Under the pieces are notes generated by a model. That model worked only from the letters and a program-made list of their open reading frames with translations. It was not told where the DNA came from and made no database searches. 64,000 bases of DNA from Caenorhabditis remanei (lineage: Eukaryota; Nematoda; Chromadorea; Rhabditida; Rhabditidae): contig NC_071331.1 of the NCBI RefSeq assembly GCF_010183535.1, forward strand, positions 9,610,001-9,674,000, given 5' to 3'. Both the position numbers and the translations under genes were made by a program. This document shows, piece after piece, positions 22,200 to 33,882 of this stretch. Positions within the stretch are counted from its first letter, which is position 1. Every line of letters starts with the position of its first letter.

Positions 22200-22440
22200 T
22201 TATTTGATTATACATTTTCCAGTTTCCCATTGATTTCATACGCATGACAGTTTATACTGCTATAGAAAGAATTCACGTGGAAATCATAAATACCAGCATC
22301 TAGAATATCATCAGAGCCCATTTTGAAATAACACCTGAGAATCCAGGAAATCCCAAAACTGAATTTTTCCGATTCACTGGTAGTTTCCAAACACTGTTTC
22401 ATCCCGTAGTTTTGTTTTTCACATTTTCTACCCATTACAA

Positions 22441-22461
22441 TTCGAGTGCCATTCTACGACA
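22441..22461 (+). ncRNA. candidate 21U-RNA (piRNA), duplicated locus
   Basis: Octamer at 22394-22401, spacer 39 nt, CAAT, product beginning TTCGAGTGCC. The paralogue at 38339 keeps octamer, spacer and CAAT but begins TCTCTCTTTA. Confidence 0.68.
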
Positions 22462-23304
22462 ATTCAGCTCAACCCCTTTCCATTCTCTTCATTTCTTCCT
22501 CAAAATGATCATCTCGTCCTTCTAAGATACGCCCCATTAACTACGGTATTTGAGTCGTAAGAAGGAGGAGAAGATGATGATTGTCAGTGTACAAAGTACA
22601 CATCAGAACATTATTTTCTTCGAACGTCCTTGTCACGTTCGAATAGGAACGCATTTTTAGTTAATACAATTTGGTCAGTCAAATTATTGGAAAATGGCAC
22701 AGGCCCAGAATATTAGGCACAATTGAGAAACATAAAATAATTAGTCAGTGTTATACATGAACTCGATAAGTCAGAAAACTATCCTGATAGCCTTTTTGTC
22801 AGTAAAAACCTGTTTTCACGTTTCAAATAACTGTTAACTGATGGTAGAATTGAACATTAACTGATTCAGAGGAGCAATGATAAGTAAAGTTCTCTCATAT
22901 TGGATTCAATACTTCCATCACATGATTATTTTTGCTTGTTGTCATTGAATAACATTCCGATGGGTTAATAACTTGCTTTCGAATAGATACAGTTACGATA
23001 CCTAGTTTATCTCGAGGCTTTTGGAACATTACCGAAACTGTAAACACCCAGTTATCATTCTCTTTCTGAATAGACGTTCAGTTTCTAATCGCGTTCAGGT
23101 TGTGAGTTGAGTATTGGTGTAGAGTAGTAGTTTAAGAATTCCATGAATTTGAAAGTTTTGAAAATTTTCTTAAAGGAGGACTGAAGTCTTTTTTCCAGAT
23201 TCTGGTACTTCAGAAAATTGTGAGCAACTTTCATCATTGGAGCATGTGTTAAAAATTGCTCTAAACGCACTAAATTCACGTTTACCCGGCTCAAAAGGAG
23301 CCTA

Positions 23305-23562
23305 CTGTCGCAAAAATAAAGTTTCGACAAGGATTTTCAAAAAAAATTTAGCGGGCTGGAACACGCAAGCGCATGAAGTGGTGGGCGGAGCTTAAACTGC
23401 AAGCTTAATTAAGCGGCGCGGTTCTAATTCCAGTTGTTTTTTCCAAATTAACAACCGCGCCGTTTGCAGTTTAAGCTCCGCCCACAAACTTCATGCGCTT
23501 GCGTGTTCCAGCCCGCAAAATTTTTTTTGAAAATCCTTGTCGAAACTTTATTTTTTCGACAG
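23305..23562. mobile_element. palindromic MITE, family B copy 2
   Basis: Same ends (CTGTCG...CGACAG) and TA flanks as the copy at 1643-1905, with the shared GTGGGCGGAGCTTAAACTGC segments in both arms. Confidence 0.8.
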
Positions 23563-23566
23563 TAGG

Positions 23567-23820
23567 TGGAAGAGTTTTCCCACGCGAATTTTTCCCCCGT
23601 GTATTCCTCTCGGACAAAATTATTTATTTTTATTTCTCGATTTCTCGTTTTCTTGCTTTTTACAACAAATTTTCGTGTTTTTTTCTTCTTTTTTTACGAT
23701 ATAAATTGAAAAAACACGAAATTTTGTTGAAAAAAGAAAGAAAACGAAAAATAGAGAAATAAAAAGAAATAATTTTGTCCGCGAGGACTACACAAGGGCG
23801 AAAACTCGCGTGGGAAAACT
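23567..23820. mobile_element. palindromic MITE-like element
   Basis: Inverted arms AAGAGTTTTCCCACGCGA ... and TCGCGTGGGAAAACTCTT, with GACAAAATTATTT / AAATAATTTTGTC further inside. No coding content. Inserted next to family B copy 2. Confidence 0.7.
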
Positions 23821-23960
23821 CTTAGGCTCTTTTTGAGCCGGGAAAACGTTAATTTAGGGCGTTTAGAGCGATTTTTAGCATATGCTCCAATGATGAAAAT
23901 TGCTCAGAAGTTTCTGAAGTATCAGAATCAAAAAAAAAAAAGACTTCAGTCCTCCTTTAG

Positions 23961-24711
23961 GCTCCGGGACATTTCGAAACCAGACATTTCGAAGCCGGAC
24001 ATTTCGAAACCGGTAAAACGCGTATAAATTTTTCTCTAGAAAAGAGGTAATATTATGGTTCCGAGGGTCCGGGGTTCGACGCCGGGCCTGGCAAAACTTT
24101 TTTGCATTCCGTTTTTAGCCTTTTGGTACGAATCAGACAACCAGGGTTCGATCCCCACTGGTGGCAAAACTTTTTTGTTTTTTGTTTTTAGCTTTTTGGT
24201 ACCAATCTGAAGACCAAGATTCAATCCCCACTGCAGATAAAATATTTTTGCTTTTTATTTTTCGTTTGTGGTATTAGTCTACGGTCGAGGGATCGACTCC
24301 GGCCGTTGGCAAAATCTTTTTTATTGATTTTTTTATCTTAACAAAAAACGGACATCTCAAAAATAAGAAAAATATCACGATGAACCCATTAACTCATGCT
24401 TTCTTTAAATCAGGCGTTTTTAGATGCCGGTTTTTTGTTAAGATTTTAAAAATCAATAAAAAAGATTTTTTTTTTGATTCGTACCAAAAGGCCAAAAACG
24501 GAATGCAAAAGTTTTGCCAGGCCTGACGTCGAACCCCGGACCCTCGGAACCATAATATTACCTCTTTTCTAGAGTAAAATTTATACGCGTTTTACCGGTT
24601 TCGAAATGTCCGGTTTCGAAATGTCTGGTTTCGAAATGTCCGGTTTCGAGATGTCGCAGTTTCGAGTTGTCGCGGTTTCGAAATGTCTGGTTTCGAAATG
24701 TCCCGGAGCCC
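23961..24711. mobile_element. fold-back element with GACATTTCGAAACC repeats
   Basis: Both ends carry tandem GACATTTCGAAACCG units in inverted orientation (three on the left, about seven on the right). Next inside, TCTAGAAAAGAGGTAATATT and GGTTCCGAGGGTCCGGGG are mirrored. The right end abuts GTGTCTCCAGGGCAACG, which resumes block S. Confidence 0.75.
24050..24315 (+). repeat. four tandem tRNA B-box-like units
   Basis: Inside the left half of the fold-back element, a unit of about 70-80 bp (...TTTTTAGCCTTTTGGTACGAATC ... GGGTTCGATCCCC ... GGCAAAACTTTTTT) repeats four times. Each has a sequence like the tRNA T-arm: GGGTTCGACGCCGGG, GGGTTCGATCCCC, GATTCAATCCCC, GGGATCGACTCC. No full tRNA can be folded. 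They could bind TFIIIC or be tRNA-derived relics. Confidence 0.5.
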
Positions 24712-26420
24712 TCCTTTAAGTGTCTCCAGGGCAACGTCTGGCATAAATGAACTAATTTTCCTAGTTGCTTTACGATATTAACGGATCATCAGCTATTGAT
24801 CAGTCACAAATCTAAAATGGGATCTCTGATACCGTACGTTATGAACTATTGACTTTACGGAGGTGTTTTCAAAAAGAATTTGTAGAAACACTTAAAAAAA
24901 TGTATTGTTCAATTTAATAATATAGAAAATCACAATGTGTTAGATGTGTTAGAAACGTTACAAGGGCGACATTGACCTAATAAAACCAACTCATCTTGAA
25001 TACCGTTGACTGTCGGAGAAATCATGAGACCTGCATTTGATGTTTCGGTGTTTCGGGTGTTTTGATAAGGGGAGAGTTATCAGTAGAGCAAATTGGCACC
25101 AACCCCTGGAAATTCAATGGATTGTAGAACTTTTTTCTAAACTTGACGATGAGTTGAAACGGAGTCGTAATTTTAGAAAGGTTCTTTCTCTAATTTTTTA
25201 ATTTTTGTAGTTTGATTCGCCTAAAAAATCCAATAAACTGCAGTTATTAATAACATTTTACAATTACTACTTCATGAAACAGTTGCAAATGTTCCAATAC
25301 GTTTCCATAGTAGTGTCAGCAATACGTTTCAATAGTAGTGTTAGATTTCTCATCCAATCAAAATGACCTTTATTGGTACAGTCAGGAGAAGTTCGTGGAG
25401 ACAGAAACTCTGCCATTGCAATTAACATTCTACAAAAGTTGATTATATTTTCTTGGAAACTTTATGGCCTACTTTTTCTCTCGCTTTTGCAACATGAAAA
25501 CGACTTCGTTTCCTAACATCACTCAACCATAGTATATCAGATAATCAATTATTACTTGGAAATATACTCAAAAATCTCGCCACCAGACTATACAATTATG
25601 TCGGCACATATTACTGAAATAAGCTCTAACTCAAATTCATTCTGTCAAGCAACTACTAAAATACCACAGCTGACAAGCATAAGTTCTCACTGAAACGGTG
25701 ATACTAAATTTCACAACTGCATTTTTTTTCGCCTTTCGGACTTTCATTAGTTTTCGGAACAGAGCGATTGAATAAATGTTTTGTCGGTTTCTGGTCCGTA
25801 GCCATTCAAAGTGAGACCGGACTCTGGGACTGAATGACAATTTTCACTAAAAAGCAAAAAAAAACAAAAATCACAACTACAGTTTCATGAAGATGTCATA
25901 ATATCAGCGGTGTTATAACATCAGTGATGGATTGCAATTCTCTGTCCTCAATCAATTTTTCCTGGAATTTTGAGAGCCGACGTCTGTGAGTTCTGAAGTT
26001 ACTGGAACGTAGATCACGAGTTGATTAGTCAATAACTAGCGGTACTTGAATCAGACGTCCTAATCGATTGGAATTCAAATTATTCATCAAATATGCTAGT
26101 TTGATGAAACGGGAACTGTACTTTTCAACTCTTTCGGTTTCCAGTCAGCTGTAAATTACTTTATGTACGGATGTCAGTCTCTTCAATTAAAAGTGATTCT
26201 TCTTCGCTACATAGAAAGAATTCTGATCAACTGGAAATGTTTCAGAAAGTACAAATCAGACCTCTCTGAAACATACTCTCAATTATTCCCTAGCCAAAGA
26301 GTTTTGATTAAACTAGTTAGAAACAGTGAAAATGAAAATGAATTTTTTCTTAGTTTTGATTTATCAAGTGTACTCCTGTGTTTATTTCAAGTCTTACATA
26401 CGTAAAGGTTCACGTTTGTT
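24712..26420. repeat. segmental duplication block S
   Basis: Aligns with 40080-43400, for example GTGTCTCCAGGGCAACGTCTGGCATAAA, GGGGAGAGTTATCAGTAGAGCAAATT and CACCAGACTATACAATTATGTCG. Part of its right end also recurs near 45830-45890 (AACTGGAAATGTTTCA). Confidence 0.8.
25217..25237 (-). ncRNA. candidate 21U-RNA (piRNA), duplicated locus
   Basis: - strand octamer at 25275-25282, spacer 37 nt, CAGT, product beginning TTTATTGGAT. The paralogous octamer is at 41668-41675. Confidence 0.6.
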
Positions 26421-27068
26421 TAATTTTTGGAGACACTGAGTGTAGGTTTCAAAACGAGACCATTCGTGTTAAAAGGACTTACCGTTTCTGAAAATTGTTA
26501 TGAGCTTCTGAAGTCTGTCAAAATTAGTGTATGTGTTGACTTATCATTATAAATTATTTAACAATCTCTCGATAAGTAAAACATTTCAATTCAGTTTTGT
26601 TAGCCTCCTTTTCCAACTATTCGGTTTCAGCCAAATGATAAACAACTAGATTTTGTCATAGAGTCTAGTAACTCAAATGTGCTTATTGAATAATTAATTA
26701 ATCTATTCTACCCCTGTTGATCCTTAAAACCGTTATTACAGGGCCTTGGACACCATCGCAAAGACGAAATCATCGAGGCACAACAGACAGAATTCTATGT
26801 CAGCAGAGCTTCAAGTCTCATGGATTCTATTGATAATGTAAGAAAAAGTGGAAAGGAAGAAGTTCCGCAGTCCAAATATACATACGTTTTTGGCTTTACT
26901 GAAACACTTTTTTTCACCGACTTTTTATATTTTCATATTTTATTCCACACTAATACAATTCATTTTTCGATTCTAGTCCTTCACAAACGTTGCAATTTCG
27001 AATATCACAATGGCACAGGAGAATATCAAAGGATTGTTGGCAGCCGCCTCGGTTTCAGTGGGTTTTTA

Positions 27069-27089
27069 AAAAATTTATAATAGAATCAA
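27069..27089 (-). ncRNA. candidate 21U-RNA (piRNA)
   Basis: - strand octamer at 27126-27133, spacer 36 nt, CGTT, product beginning TTGATTCTAT. Confidence 0.58.
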
Positions 27090-28810
27090 ACGACTAGCTT
27101 ATTTGAAACTTGTTTTAGTATAAGCTGAAACAGTACATATTTTAAATTTCTTCATGAGAGACATGAATATATTGAAATTTTATTCCAGGTCCGCACCGCC
27201 TACTCTGAAATAAAATCACTGACAAGTCAACCAAGTTTCTATTATATTCCAAAACGACAGAGATATCTGATGGTGAATAAAATAGTGACTGATATGAGTG
27301 CAACTGGACAAACGGAGATGATGTCATTGAATAAGAAAGCGAAGGCATACTGTCGGACTGCAAATGTGTCAAAACATTTTTTTCGTCGTGGTTCAGTTTT
27401 TAAACTCCTTTTTTTGTAGTTTTTATCTAACCATAGTTTACAGAAACTATTGGTAACTGATAATAATTTATGAATTTATGGACTGCCTGAAATATACTTG
27501 AATTTTTCTTTGTTTAAAAAAAGTTCACAAGTCGAATCGAAAAGTCTTTCGGGAGATTTTATGCTTGACAACCTTGGTCTGTGCTGGATTTGGATTGATT
27601 AGTTCGTTGTAACAAAACTGATCTCACAATACTGAAATACAATATTTTTCCATTCTCTTCCCTCAATTTCATACATCATTTTTAGTGGGGGGAAAACTTT
27701 TCAGTAGAAATGAATGAAAATTTTGTAGTGAACTGTTCAGATGAAACCAACATCAAAATCGAAGGATTTGTTGTAACCACTTTGAAACATCGAAGTTCTG
27801 AAGATGAAAAAAATTGCAATCAAGATCAATACACAAATCTTAATTAGTCTTCTTTTATACTAGTCTAAAACTCTGCATTCAAACGTTTCTGACCAACTAA
27901 TTTCATTGTACATACTGAGAAAACATGAGCATGGAACGGCAGATTATCGAAATTCAAATTTTACGGTTTTACTGACTGAATCTAAATGAAGCAAACCGAA
28001 CACTTTAGTTGGCCAGATTTATTCAGACAAAACTATAAAAACGTGAAATACTAATTTCTGAAGTGAAGTGGTATTTCTTTCAAAAGAATCAAGAATTTAG
28101 CCCCTGATACTATCGAGTACGCAGATTCCGAATCTGAAATAAAAGAGCCATGTTATGAATTGGGTTTTTCATTCGAGGACAAACAAACACACAGTCATTA
28201 TCCACATCAAGGACAACAGTTTCCTTATGAGTGAGAAATGATACGAGTTATATGGCAGGAACATCACTCTCGACACCAATTACTATTTTCATGAGGTAAC
28301 ACACAACACACTATGTAGTTTTGAAGCATAACTGAAATTTTATCACAGCTCGAAATATTCCATATCAGGAAATAACAAGAAATATTTCATAAAAATAGAT
28401 CGGGGGAGCACGTTTCCAGTGAGTTCCGGCTGGTTTGATGCAAATATTCACAATCAAATAGGACCGGAACAGAAAAAATTGAGTGTGTTTTTTTCTTTGA
28501 GATTTACTGTTCCATAGAAAGCCACAGTTCGCCGAGAATGAGTTTTGGAATAGGAACAGGGCATATTTTATTCATTATCTTTTTAGTTTGATAGCAATAT
28601 GTCAGAAAATAAAAAAAATCACCGTGATCCGTAATAATAGACTACCTGAAACTGAAATTGCAATAACTGCTCTAGAGATAATAATAAAAGTAAACCAAAA
28701 TTTTTCATTATTGCAAAAAAATTTAACCGTAATCAGTGATATACGGAGGTGAGATTTGGTCCGTAAGACTTCCTGATACTGGTCCTGATCCAATAACTGA
28801 TGTTATTTCA

Positions 28811-28831
28811 GAGTCGACAAAAGTAGTCATA
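28811..28831 (-). ncRNA. candidate 21U-RNA (piRNA)
   Basis: - strand octamer at 28872-28879, spacer 40 nt, TGGT, product beginning TATGACTACT. Confidence 0.52.
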
Positions 28832-29417
28832 CCAAAGTTCGTTATCTATTCTGAAACATCTTAATGTTATCTGAAACAGTAGTTTCGATAAAATTTTATC
28901 GATTGAAAGGAACGAACGGTAATAGGAATCGGAAAATGTCATCAACACAATATGCACTCATGGTATTTATCCAATACGAGCATCAAGAGATAATACGAGC
29001 ATCAAGAGATCACACTTTTTCTCAAATGTTCAAATTTCTGTACCTTCAGAAACAAAAAAAACACTTTTGCACAATTTTCAAATAATTTTTTCAAGATTCC
29101 AACTATTTTAAATTTAAAAATTTTCCCGTTTCTTAGGTGTCTTTTTTAGGAGACGATTCTTGGTTCTTGCTTGTGATTGGTTTTAAGTCTTCATGAACCT
29201 CTTTCTAGTCCCATACTCAACAAAACGTCATACCAACCGAGAAAAATATTCCAAATGACAAAAAAAGGAGAAAATCATTGACGGGGTGGGGAGAAAAGGG
29301 ACGAATAGAAGGGCAAAATGAATTCATTTCCTCCTCTTCTCTTTTCTCTATTCCATCCACTCATTTCTTTCCATTCCACACTGACCACCAGCTGCCCTTC
29401 CAAAATGCTCTCTCTAC

Positions 29418-29535
29418 CAATACCGTCTGCGTCTCTTCATCTCCCCCACTATTTCTCTCAATTGCTCTACCAGCCTGGGTGTCAATGTCTGAGTGGACCC
29501 AGAGCCCTGGAGACGGCTTATTTCAATCGGAGGGG
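29418..29535 (-). other. candidate coding exon, second copy
   Basis: Identical over 118 bp to 14706-14823, with the same CTCAG acceptor-like and GTAGAG donor-like borders on the - strand. Only the length of the adjoining GA/CT tract differs. Confidence 0.3.
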
Positions 29536-29947
29536 CTGAGAGAGAGAGTGTTATCTCTCCCCCTCTGAAGAAATATCATGTAGATCATAGAGACGCAGAC
29601 GCTTTGTTTCACTAATCCCTTACTTCTTATCAGTTGGAACACTTTGACATGTGTGTTCTCATTTTTCACATGGCTTTTATTAAAGTAATGAAAATTGAAA
29701 TTTCCTTTAAGAAAAATGAGGATTCTGAAACCGATGTTTTTTGTTCATTTGATGTTCTTTTAGCAATCCTTTACCTATTCTCCGCCGTTTCAAAACTTTA
29801 TTAAAACGGTATCCTTTTTTGTGACTCATTTTGATCGTCGGAACTTCATTTTTTTTTCATGACTATTCATATTTATCAGTCGCAAAACTCAATATTTCAT
29901 TGTTGTTCTCACTTGGCATCAAATTTTCCTTGTAGTTTTTTAAAAGT

Positions 29948-29968
29948 AACAAATTTGTAGTTGCATCA
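29948..29968 (-). ncRNA. candidate 21U-RNA (piRNA)
   Basis: - strand octamer at 30007-30014, spacer 38 nt, TGCT, product beginning TGATGCAACT. The paralogous site near 15300 reads TAAAACTG, so the octamer is present in only one copy. Confidence 0.6.
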
Positions 29969-30572
29969 GCAAATTCTAAAAATTTTTTATGTAAATATGA
30001 ACTAACTGAAACAGATTTTCTATTTGGATTTTCGGCCAGCTGTTTGACGGGTTCCAGTTAAATTTTTAGATTTACTGGTTTCCTGTGTGTTTTTTATGCG
30101 GAACCTTGATTATATTACAGCGTACCCGCGATTTTCAGTTTCTGAAATTCTCTGAAACTGAAAGAATCAGTTTTCTCGTTAGTTTTTCAACTTTGTCCTT
30201 TTAAATTTTTTTTTACTTATGACAGGAAAAATAAAATTTCCCGATTGGATATTTCCACACAACTTGAAAACTAATTACCTATTCATTTTACCTATTCTAA
30301 TACATAAACATTATGAAACATTACCTTTCTTTCTCATAATAAATTATTGTCGTTTCCGATAACTGCTTCTGTTTCTTCAATTCGTTAAAAACGGACCGTT
30401 AGAATCAGAATTGCTATGTAAATTCCTCCAATAACGTTCTGGATTACTGTATATTTTTTCTTGCCAACCTCCTAAATGTAACATCTCACCTTGGACCATA
30501 AATATTAGTCTGCTTTTTGTTTAATTCTGTTTCAAATTCTTTATTTTCCGTAATTAGAAAATAAGAAAACAC

Positions 30573-30593
30573 TTCCTGGTTTGAAATTTCTCA
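30573..30593 (+). ncRNA. candidate 21U-RNA (piRNA), duplicated locus
   Basis: Octamer at 30527-30534, spacer 38 nt, CACT, product beginning TTCCTGGTTT. Paralogue of 15747. Confidence 0.65.
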
Positions 30594-30779
30594 CTTTTTT
30601 CAAAACTATCTCAACTTTTGAATTCAATCAAAAGTCGGTATATTCTTTTAATCAGTTCTGTTCAAATCATGAATGCTAATTTTGAAAAAAAAACCTGATG
30701 ATTCTATTTGAGAAGACAATTCTCAGATTGTTTCTGTTTCAAGTGTTCCATATCCGTAAACAATGAATTTCAAGATCAC

Positions 30780-30800
30780 TTCTAGTGTTTTGAGTACCGT
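30780..30800 (+). ncRNA. candidate 21U-RNA (piRNA)
   Basis: Octamer at 30734-30741, spacer 38 nt, CACT, product beginning TTCTAGTGTT. Paralogue of the decayed locus at 15907. Confidence 0.6.
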
Positions 30801-30891
30801 AGGAACTTTGTCTACACTTTTCGAGTTCTGAAGAAATATAAAATCTGTTTCACATCCTTTTGAATGTTGCTAATACTTTTCCTTCTCTTAA

Positions 30892-30912
30892 TAACTTTAC
30901 TCTCGGTACTCT
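30892..30912 (+). ncRNA. candidate 21U-RNA (piRNA), duplicated locus
   Basis: Octamer at 30845-30852, spacer 39 nt, TAAT, product beginning TAACTTTACT. Paralogue of 20221. Confidence 0.63.
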
Positions 30913-32475
30913 CTTTGTAAATATAATTCTTACATACATTTCTTGTAAACTCAAGATTCTAATTAAAATGTCCCGTAAAGAACAAATTGAAAGGAAAAAT
31001 CGTAGATAATCGCAGAAATACTCTTAATCCTACCAATCTCACGAACTTCATAAAACTGTAGTTTTGTGCATGCTATAATTGATTGTCTCTTGTTTTTTTT
31101 CAAATCACTAACCGCTCCTAATTTTGGATATTTCCAAAAAACAAGCAACCAAAAAATTTCGAAACTTTTGGATAGCTTCATTAGCTATTCCAAATATACA
31201 CCCACTTTCAGGTACTGTCAGAAACTGTGAAACTTTTTTCATCGTACATAAAACATGTTCATAGATCGTCTAAAAAATACTCTGACTATTCCTGTAAAAC
31301 TTTATTTCCAAATTATGACGTGAAAGCATGTTCATCAATAAATATTACTCGACTTCCTGTTTTTTCTTGTTATTCCAACAGAACCAGTTTAATCCCCCGT
31401 CTGAAATTTTGATGCTTCAACTCTTATATTTATATCAACAAAAATTGATTGTTAGTTGTTGGGTCCAATTGTAGCAGAATGAAATTAAAGTAGTTCAGTC
31501 AAAAAAGTAAGAATTATAGAATTATGTAATTGCCAGTTTCAAGTTTTTAATAATTTCACAAAACTTTACTTCAAAATAGTTCATTAGACAGGTTGTTTCT
31601 AAAATGTTTTCTGTTACAGTTACACTGTATCACATAACCTCTCTTTTATCTTTTACTCAAAGTATAATGACGATTTTTTGCAAAACTTTATCATCTTTTC
31701 CCCTTATCTCACATCAACCTCCACACCTCCACACTCTGAAAGTTTGTTAGAATTGTACAATTAGTTATTCGTTTCAAGTTCTTCTTAATTTCACGGAACT
31801 GTAATTCAAAACAATGAATTGACCCCGTTATCCACTGGCTCTTTTCCTTACACTTTCACGTTGTTACATAACATTCTACTTCTAGAATTTTGCCTTTTAC
31901 AATTACTCTGTATCTTATGTAGCTTTCTTTCCTCTTCATTTACGATTTCAAATCATTTTCTTGTAAATCCAAAACATCCTTCCTCACCTCCACTCCCCCC
32001 AGAAATTCTTGTAGTTTGACCCCCTCTCATTCCCCGACTCTCTTTCGTTGATTCCTAATGTTTTCCTCCGATTTTCGCGCCTCTTTCCCCTCTTTATACT
32101 ACCAAATGAAATATTAGATGATGATGGGAAAAGCGATGGGTCTCTACTCAAATAGACACCCACTTTATGGGAGAAAAGTTGTTCTGTTTTAATTCTAAAT
32201 TGGTGTCAGAGAATTGAATGTAAAAGTTTTTCCACTTTTCTGAACTGTTTGAGACAGCGAATATTTCAGAAATTCTGGTTTTCACTTACTTAAATTAATT
32301 AGTTTGAAAGGATTTTACAACATTAAAATTCTAGAATGATGGTGAGATTTTGATTCAAATGTAACTTTCACAACTTTTCACCGTTTCAAAAAGTTATCGT
32401 CACTCAAAAAAATATCTGACTTGAGTTCTTTCCTTTGTGTATGGAATGAGAATATTGTAATAAACTCATTCAAGG

Positions 32476-32496
32476 TTTAAAGAAATGAAGATTATA
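32476..32496 (-). ncRNA. candidate 21U-RNA (piRNA)
   Basis: - strand octamer at 32535-32542, spacer 38 nt, CATT, product beginning TATAATCTTC. No octamer at the paralogous site near 21480. Confidence 0.6.
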
Positions 32497-33128
32497 ATGA
32501 GCGCTTCGTTTCCCGCAAACTGAAATGGACTGTTTGAAACAGTGAAAAATTCTCCGTTTCATTTAATTTTGAACATTTTTGGGATATTTTTTCTGTTATT
32601 CTTGCATAGATATCCGTCATATCATGACGCAATGGAGTAGAAATCTATTGTTTAAAAATTCTCATTTAAAAATTTAAAAATTCTCGGTTTCCTATCAATT
32701 TCATATTTTGTGCTACTCAATTTTCATGATTGCATCTTGATTTTTATGACAATCTTCAATGTTCGCTGATTCAAATATCGTATTTTGTATCAGATTACAT
32801 CGTTTCATTTTGAGAGATAACATTTCTTCAAGTTTTAGAGGATAGGCTGCCAAATCATTTATAGCTTTGCAAAATTCAGTCAGATATTTTTCCGTTTCAG
32901 TTAGTGCTGAAGTTTCTGGGATTGCTATCGGTATGATCACTTAACCTGTGTTGGCCTTTTTTATTACAACTATTTAACTTCAATAATCAAATTCCACCAA
33001 TCTTATCTTTCCTTCATTCACCAGCAAAGGCTGACGCACTCGCGGCGCGTTCGCAAACTCCCCATTTCATATAGAAAAATTCTATTAGAGACAGTTGGAA
33101 TATGAAGAAAGTTCTCGAAAGTACATTG

Positions 33129-33149
33129 CCATCTTTTGTCAAGAAAGAA
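33129..33149 (-). ncRNA. candidate 21U-RNA (piRNA), divergent pair
   Basis: - strand octamer at 33188-33195, spacer 38 nt, CGTT, product beginning TTCTTTCTTG. Divergent from the + strand locus whose octamer lies 19 bp away. Confidence 0.6.
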
Positions 33150-33260
33150 ACGATTGTTGAGTAACACATTCTCATTTTTTAAGTTACTGAAACAGTTATA
33201 TTTGAGTTTACTTTCTGTTTCAACCCGTCATTAACATTATCAAGTTGAAATAACTTTTAG

Positions 33261-33281
33261 TGTATGTTTAGCCAAGACTTT
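33261..33281 (+). ncRNA. candidate 21U-RNA (piRNA), divergent pair
   Basis: Octamer at 33215-33222, spacer 38 nt, TAGT, product beginning TGTATGTTTA. Confidence 0.63.
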
Positions 33282-33608
33282 ATGCGATATAATGCAAAAG
33301 CTGTTACAGAGAATGCTGTCTGTAAACATCTGAGTAATCTTGACAATTCTGGGGAAATTGGGTACAACGAATTCTGTCCTACAGACGAAAAACACATACA
33401 CTCAGTCGGCAGATTTAGAAAAATTAGGTAGGAAAAGGTCAAGGAAAGACAACATTTCCATGAATCAGGCATTTTCAGAATCTATTCCTTTTGTTCTTAG
33501 TGAGAAACTGCAAAGAACAGTTTACTCGAATTCAGCGCTTCTGGCAGAAACTTCGATTCTCTACTGTTTCAGTTCATCTTCTTATTAGATTCGTGCCATG
33601 TTCTACAT

Positions 33609-33629
33609 TATGCGTTTCAACCGCCTTTT
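33609..33629 (+). ncRNA. candidate 21U-RNA (piRNA)
   Basis: Octamer at 33564-33571, spacer 37 nt, CATT, product beginning TATGCGTTTC. Confidence 0.6.
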
Positions 33630-33813
33630 TTGAATCCGCTCTTTTTTGAAAAACTGCAAAGAACCTATGGAAAAACATGGAAAAAACTAAAAAGAAATTA
33701 GAAAACGTCTGCGGATAACGGATACTCTTTCGGAAAAGGCGTCTAGAAGAAACAGACAACAACAACAGAAAAGAAAACAACAAACTTTAATGCCATTGAC
33801 TCTTCGTGTTACT

Positions 33814-33818
<5 letters not shown>

Positions 33819-33880
<62 letters not shown>
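33819..33880. repeat. (CT)n microsatellite, about 31 units
   Basis: Uninterrupted CT dinucleotides, flanked by unique sequence. Confidence 0.95.

Positions 33881-33882
<2 letters not shown>

Larger units (their letters stand above)
21500..23130. repeat. segmental duplication block R
   Basis: Aligns with 37380-39060, including GTTGGAACTGCAAACTTTTG, the CACTGTTTCA promoter regions, and a highly conserved island at 22500-22640 (AAGATACGCCCCATTAA ... CAGTGTACAAAGTACACATC). That island also occurs, split by a fold-back element, at 13650-14350. On the + strand the island shows an open segment ending in TTTGAGTC|GTAAGA, but no acceptor was found. Confidence 0.8.
23173..23959. mobile_element. fold-back element containing two nested palindromes
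   Basis: Outer arms AAAGGAGGACTGAAGTC ... CCCGGCTCAAAAGGAGCC (23173-23294) and their inverse (23825-23959) enclose two further elements, at 23305-23562 and 23567-23820. It is absent from the paralogous region near 39060-40080. Confidence 0.75.
26421..29329. other. unduplicated intergenic DNA of the piRNA cluster
   Basis: AT-rich, no gene or mobile element recognised, and no paralogue found in the window. Two exact octamers with good spacing (27126-27133 and 28872-28879, both -) and a variant TGAAACTG at 28647-28654. Confidence 0.5.
29330..32530. repeat. segmental duplication block Q'
   Basis: Paralogue of 14630-15965 plus 20150-21470, without the LINE. The join corresponding to the LINE site lies at about 30770-30830. 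Holds five exact octamers, two of which (30007, 32535) have no counterpart in Q. Confidence 0.85.

Noticed and set aside
24050..24315. Functional tRNA genes
   Set aside because: Only T-arm-like segments are present; no acceptor, D or anticodon arms can be folded.
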